Below are positions 60,828-64,000 of a DNA stretch of 64,000 nucleotides, piece after piece (the stretch's first letter is position 1; each line of letters opens with the position of its first letter). The notes beneath the pieces are model-generated. The model worked only from the letters and a program-made list of their open reading frames with translations, had not been told where the DNA came from and did not search any database. A program made the position numbers and the translations under genes. The stretch is from Mortierella sp. BCC40632 (lineage: Eukaryota; Mortierellomycota; Mortierellomycetes; Mortierellales; Mortierellaceae): the NCBI GenBank assembly GCA_011634665.1, contig WAEK01000019.1, positions 496,001 to 560,000 of the forward strand, written 5' to 3'.

Positions 60828-62233
60828 ATGTCAGACCAACCAATATTGGAATTACTAGTGTCCCTTACCTCCATTATCAACATCTCTCTCTTCTTTGCCG
60901 GCTTCTCGAAAGAGTGGATGATTGTTCCCCCTGCTATCGCAGTAGCAATATATGGACTAATTGCCTTCTTTACAGACTCGAAGGCAGGATTCATATTCTC
61001 TCTTGTCATTCTCGACATCTTGGCATACATGGGTGGTCTCCCTCTTTGGTGGGCTCTGGGCATTCCCGCAGCTTTCGTCATGCTATGGATGTTTATCCAA
61101 TGCATTTCTTTATGTTGTAACCGGTCCGACAAGGAGAGACGCAGGCGTAGTAGAGAATATGAATCGCGTTGTTTGAACCGCGAAAGAACACCTCTGTTGT
61201 CTTCACCCCAGACATATCGACCATCCATTAACACTGCACCAAAAGTCTCTCTCATACCACCAAGCACCTCAGTTCGTGTGGTTGTTGAACCGAGGCTCTT
61301 TCAACACACCCTGCCAGTTTATCCATCTCCAATAGTCTTCCCAAGTCGCCCATCCAATGCAAGTTCCTCATCAGGGTCTTTGGCGATAGTGCCAGTGGGA
61401 CAGTTGGCATGCGTCACAAAGTCCAGTACTCAGCCTACAGGATATCCATCAAAAATGCCAGAGAGACAGCTGGCAAGCGTCGCAAAGTCCAGTGCTCAAC
61501 CTACAGGATATCTATATCAAAAATGCCAGAGAGACAGTTGGCAAGCGTTGCAAAGTCCAGTGCTCAGCCTACAGGATATCTATCAAGAATGCCAGAGAGA
61601 CAGTTGGCAAGCGTCGCAAAGTCCAGTGCTCAGCCTACAGGGTTATCACCGAAATTGCCAGAGAGACGGCTGATATGCATCGCAGAGTCCAGTACTCAGC
61701 CTGCTCGTAAAATCCCTCGATCAGAAGTTGACGGCGAGTCTCTCCATGCATCAGTAACAGAAGAGATAGAGGACGACTACCGGTACCTGTATGACTGGCA
61801 GCTCCAAAAAGATAACACCTCCTATTCAGCAACTCGATTTGTCGCCGGGTTTTTCGTATGCAACAACGACAACTGCAAAGCAAAATCAAATCGACGTGTA
61901 GCACGCCATTGGGCTTCCAATCGGATCTGTGTCGAAATTTGGATGTCGGATGATGGTCGTCGATATCGAACTCAGTTGAACTCTCAAGCGTGCTCACGTT
62001 GCAGCATGTTTGTAGAGCCTGAAGTCTTCAGGGACGACTATGTCACGAGAGTCGTTTGGGCGCTAGATGAGTGGTCAGGTCATCGCTCAGATGTCAAGCC
62101 GCTCCGGAAACACGCCAGGACTAAGTCACACCAGTCAGACAAGTGCCATGCCTGTCGGAAGGGCATTTGCTATGTAGCAACAATCAAAAAGAAAGATCGA
62201 AAGTCAAAATCAAGAGGCAAGAAAAATGGTTAA
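60828..62233 (+). CDS. Membrane protein with C-terminal 3CxxC-type zinc finger
   Basis: ATG 60828 follows a pyrimidine-rich leader. Residues about 7-105 contain three or four hydrophobic segments (LVSLTSIINISLFFAGF; IAVAIYGLIAFF; FIFSLVILDILAYMGG; IPAAFVMLWMFIQC). A basic juxtamembrane stretch, a Ser/Pro-rich linker and 66-bp tandem repeats (MPERQLASVAKSSAQPTG) follow. After the repeats, frame +2 continues with GFFVCNNDNCKAK...CSRCSMFVEP...CHACRKGICY, a 3CxxC zinc-binding domain ending RGKKNG at 62233. The frame change comes from two extra bases in the second repeat (near 61510), so this is a true split, an assembly error or an unusual frame switch. Function unknown; the domain is common in fungal proteins. 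Confidence 0.65.
61430..61650 (+). repeat. 66-bp coding minisatellite
   Basis: About three to four copies of a 66-bp unit containing atgccagagagacagttggc and caaagtccagtgctcagcct. 66 is divisible by 3, and all three forward frames are open through it. One unit carries two extra bases (ggatatctatatc), which shifts the frame. Confidence 0.85.
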
Positions 62234-62854
62234 AAGGCTCTAGTTCTCAGCGAGCAGGTGGTTAGGAGAGATGGAGCAAAAGTTAGATTCTTCCTTCGTC
62301 TACTCCCCGTGCCAATTTGGCGCCGAGGAGCTTCTCAAGCTGTCTAGCAAGGGAGATAAAAACTTGCAACTCTACTTTTAAGATTGGATTTAGGCAAAGT
62401 CAATAATGTTTCTTCTTTATAAAAGACAAAGCGAAGTGTAAGAAAAGAAGAGTACTTTGCAGTCCTGGATGGCAACTCTTGCATCTGTATCTGATTGGCC
62501 TTATTAAACTTAGGCGTTGTTTGTCGACATTGCTCTTGTGCCATGTAGAGTGGTGGAAAGTGTGTTTTGGTCTTGCCCTCAAGTGTTCGAATAAAACAGC
62601 TCCTCTCCCTATCAGACACCCTTTGTCCCTGTTTCATGGCAGCAATCCACTCTTGTGATTTTTCTCCTCCACGTTACTCTCTTCTATACCTCTGCATACC
62701 CTGCCACCTACCCTGGCCCCGTTTTCGTTTCCCTCATCCTTGACTAGTTACTCTCCCTTATCTAACGGTCTTCATTATCACCCCTCCTTAGTTCTTCCGC
62801 CACTCTCGTTCTCTCCGTTTATTCCCCACGTACTACCCTTGTAATTCCATCAGA
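62234..62854. other. Intergenic; leader of the next gene
   Basis: No recognisable gene. The last 200 bp are pyrimidine-rich up to ATG 62855, resembling the leader in front of 60828. Confidence 0.45.
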
Positions 62855-63344
62855 ATGTCTGGCGACCCCCCTCTCTCTACTGTACTATCGTACAAATACC
62901 CCCCTTTGATACTTAAAGGGATTCGCAATGGTTTTTCTACCCTTGCTTCATTTGTACCTGCAAGGACCCAAACCGCTGTTGCCGTTCCCCTCCTGGGCGA
63001 GGATGCTGGTTGTTGGTTCGATGGCTCAGATTTTGAAGACACAGTCCCTCTTCCCTGGATTCGAAAAAAAAGGCAGAGCTCAATTGATTCTTTGTACCAA
63101 ATTAGAGAACTTTCGGATGACTTCGACTGTGGGAGCAGAAATCTCAGGGATGAGAAAGCTCCTTACTGTTCTTGTTGCCGAGGCAGGTGTTGATGACGTT
63201 AGAAGGGAGATTGAGCAGTTTGTCTACAAAATCATTTGTAGAAGGCTGTCCCCTCAATTCCCTCCAACATATCTTGAGAGGATTGATGATGATTCTGGTG
63301 TCGGATATTCACAAGTTGATCCAGGTTGCAGATTAACAGCCTAG
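62855..63344 (+). CDS. Unknown protein, frame split at an A8 run
   Basis: ATG 62855 reads MSGDPPLSTVLSYKYPPL and continues FEDTVPLPWIRK to an A8 run at 63065-63072. Beyond it, a different frame gives RKLLTVLVAEAGVDDVRREI..YKIICRRLSPQFPPTY to a stop at 63344, which reads as a helical protein end. A one-base homopolymer indel would explain the split. I do not recognise the family. AATAAA-like signals are not obvious after the stop. Confidence 0.4.
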
Positions 63345-63606
63345 CTATAGTTTGAGGACCAACGGTCAACTTGGTTGCAAGCTTACACTGGATCGCGTAA
63401 AGACTTGGTGCAATTTCTATTCTTCTGCCTGGTTTTATTTTATAAAAAAAAAAAAAAAGTACAATTACCAATGCGGTACTGGTAAGAGAGAGGGAGAGAG
63501 AGAGCCTATGCTTACTATGCTAACTGAAGGTCCAGAATCTTTCCTACTACAGCCAGGTCCTCGATCTCGTTAATTTTACAGAGAAATTGGAAATCCCGAC
63601 TACAGA
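63345..63606. other. Intergenic region between two genes ending here
   Basis: A run at 63442-63457 and a short GA run at about 63486-63503. The gene on the left and the minus-strand gene on the right converge, so this holds their 3' flanks. Confidence 0.45.
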
Positions 63607-64000
63607 TTAGTGTCCGCGCCCACGCCCACGCCCACGCCCACGACCTCGACCAAAACCTCGTTTCGCAGCCCATGATTTACGGAACATGGAAGAGCCACCC
63701 TTCTTTTTCCCTCCTTTGCCGAATGAAGAGACAGTTGGCCGGCTTCGAATCGCCAACGATCCATTCGCTGTGGTGGGCCTAACTACAGTATGGCCTCGGC
63801 TACTCCCTTCACCATTATTATCACCATCTGCGCCAGTACTGAAAGGTGCAACTCCTGGAGCAAAGCTGACTCCCTTCCTTACAGTCCCACCTTTTGAGCG
63901 CCCTCGGCCACGAGTTCCTTTCCTTGGTTGCGATCTGTTGTTGGACCCTTCTATGTTATCGTTGTTGTCCATGTTTTCGTCTTCAAAATCAGCCCCCAGC
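63607..64000 (-). CDS. RG-rich protein, C-terminal part
   Basis: An open frame from the window edge to TAA at 63607. It passes through MDNNDNIEGSNNRSQ (ATG 63972), but upstream codons are open and acidic (GADFEDEN), so the gene probably continues beyond 64000. The C-terminus is basic and ends in an RG repeat (GFGRGRGRGRGRGRGH), the type often found in RNA-binding or nucleolar proteins. No globular domain is visible in this part, so the function cannot be assigned. Confidence 0.6.
   Translation of the reverse strand, partial: LGADFEDENMDNNDNIEGSNNRSQPRKGTRGRGRSKGGTVRKGVSFAPGVAPFSTGADGDNNGEGSSRGHTVVRPTTANGSLAIRSRPTVSSFGKGGKKKGGSSMFRKSWAAKRGFGRGRGRGRGRGRGH

Overview
The window reads as nuclear DNA of an early-diverging, transposon-rich fungus. 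A Mucoromycota/Mortierella-like organism is my best guess from gene content, not a proven identity. The supports are short GT-AG introns with CTAAC-type branch sites, a histidine tRNA gene, a Crypton tyrosine recombinase, non-LTR retrotransposons, a PIF/Harbinger element, a Helitron helicase remnant, a FAR1/MULE transposase, a Fanzor (eukaryotic TnpB-like) nuclease, Crinkler-type (CR) effector pseudogenes and a 3CxxC zinc-finger protein. No bacterial operon organisation is visible.

Layout. (1) 1-3100: most of a Crypton recombinase gene, spliced, running off the left edge. (2) 3413-4815: the 3' part of a non-LTR retrotransposon with a poly(A) tail. (3) 4816-45086: a 40-kb array of two roughly 10-kb units in the order A, B, A-inverted, B-inverted (A 4816-14639, B 14659-24931, A' 24951-34790, B' 34810-45086). 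Every junction is a pure A or T run, alternating A10, T19, A18, T19, A9. Unit A carries, in one orientation, a large Fanzor gene, then a FAR1-MULE-SWIM transposase, then a hairpin-rich end module (L). Unit B begins with the same L module. It also carries retrotransposon pieces, a nested 4.2-kb Harbinger element, a zinc-binding/coiled-coil gene, a 1.5-kb minisatellite of 20-bp units and a 172-aa gene of unknown family. (4) 45195-45265: tRNA-His, about 110 bp from the array edge. (5) 45266-48068: retrotransposon RNase H remnant and simple repeats. (6) 48069-57750: two Crinkler-type pseudogenes, a 2.8-kb duplication in direct orientation, separated by minisatellites and a C2H2 zinc-finger gene. 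(7) 57751-64000: Helitron remnant, a membrane/3CxxC zinc-finger gene with an internal 66-bp minisatellite, an unknown gene and the C-terminal part of an RG-rich protein.

How it fits together. Unit A looks like a Mutator-like element carrying a putative RNA-guided nuclease. Fanzor proteins are known passengers of several eukaryotic DNA transposon classes. The two arms of the array are nearly identical and, where I compared them, differ mostly by single-base indels in homopolymers. A frame broken in one arm is often intact in the other, so many apparent frameshifts are probably base-calling errors. The array itself could be a real recent inverted duplication or an assembly product.

All exon boundaries and repeat alignments here were read by eye. 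No database search or folding program was run.
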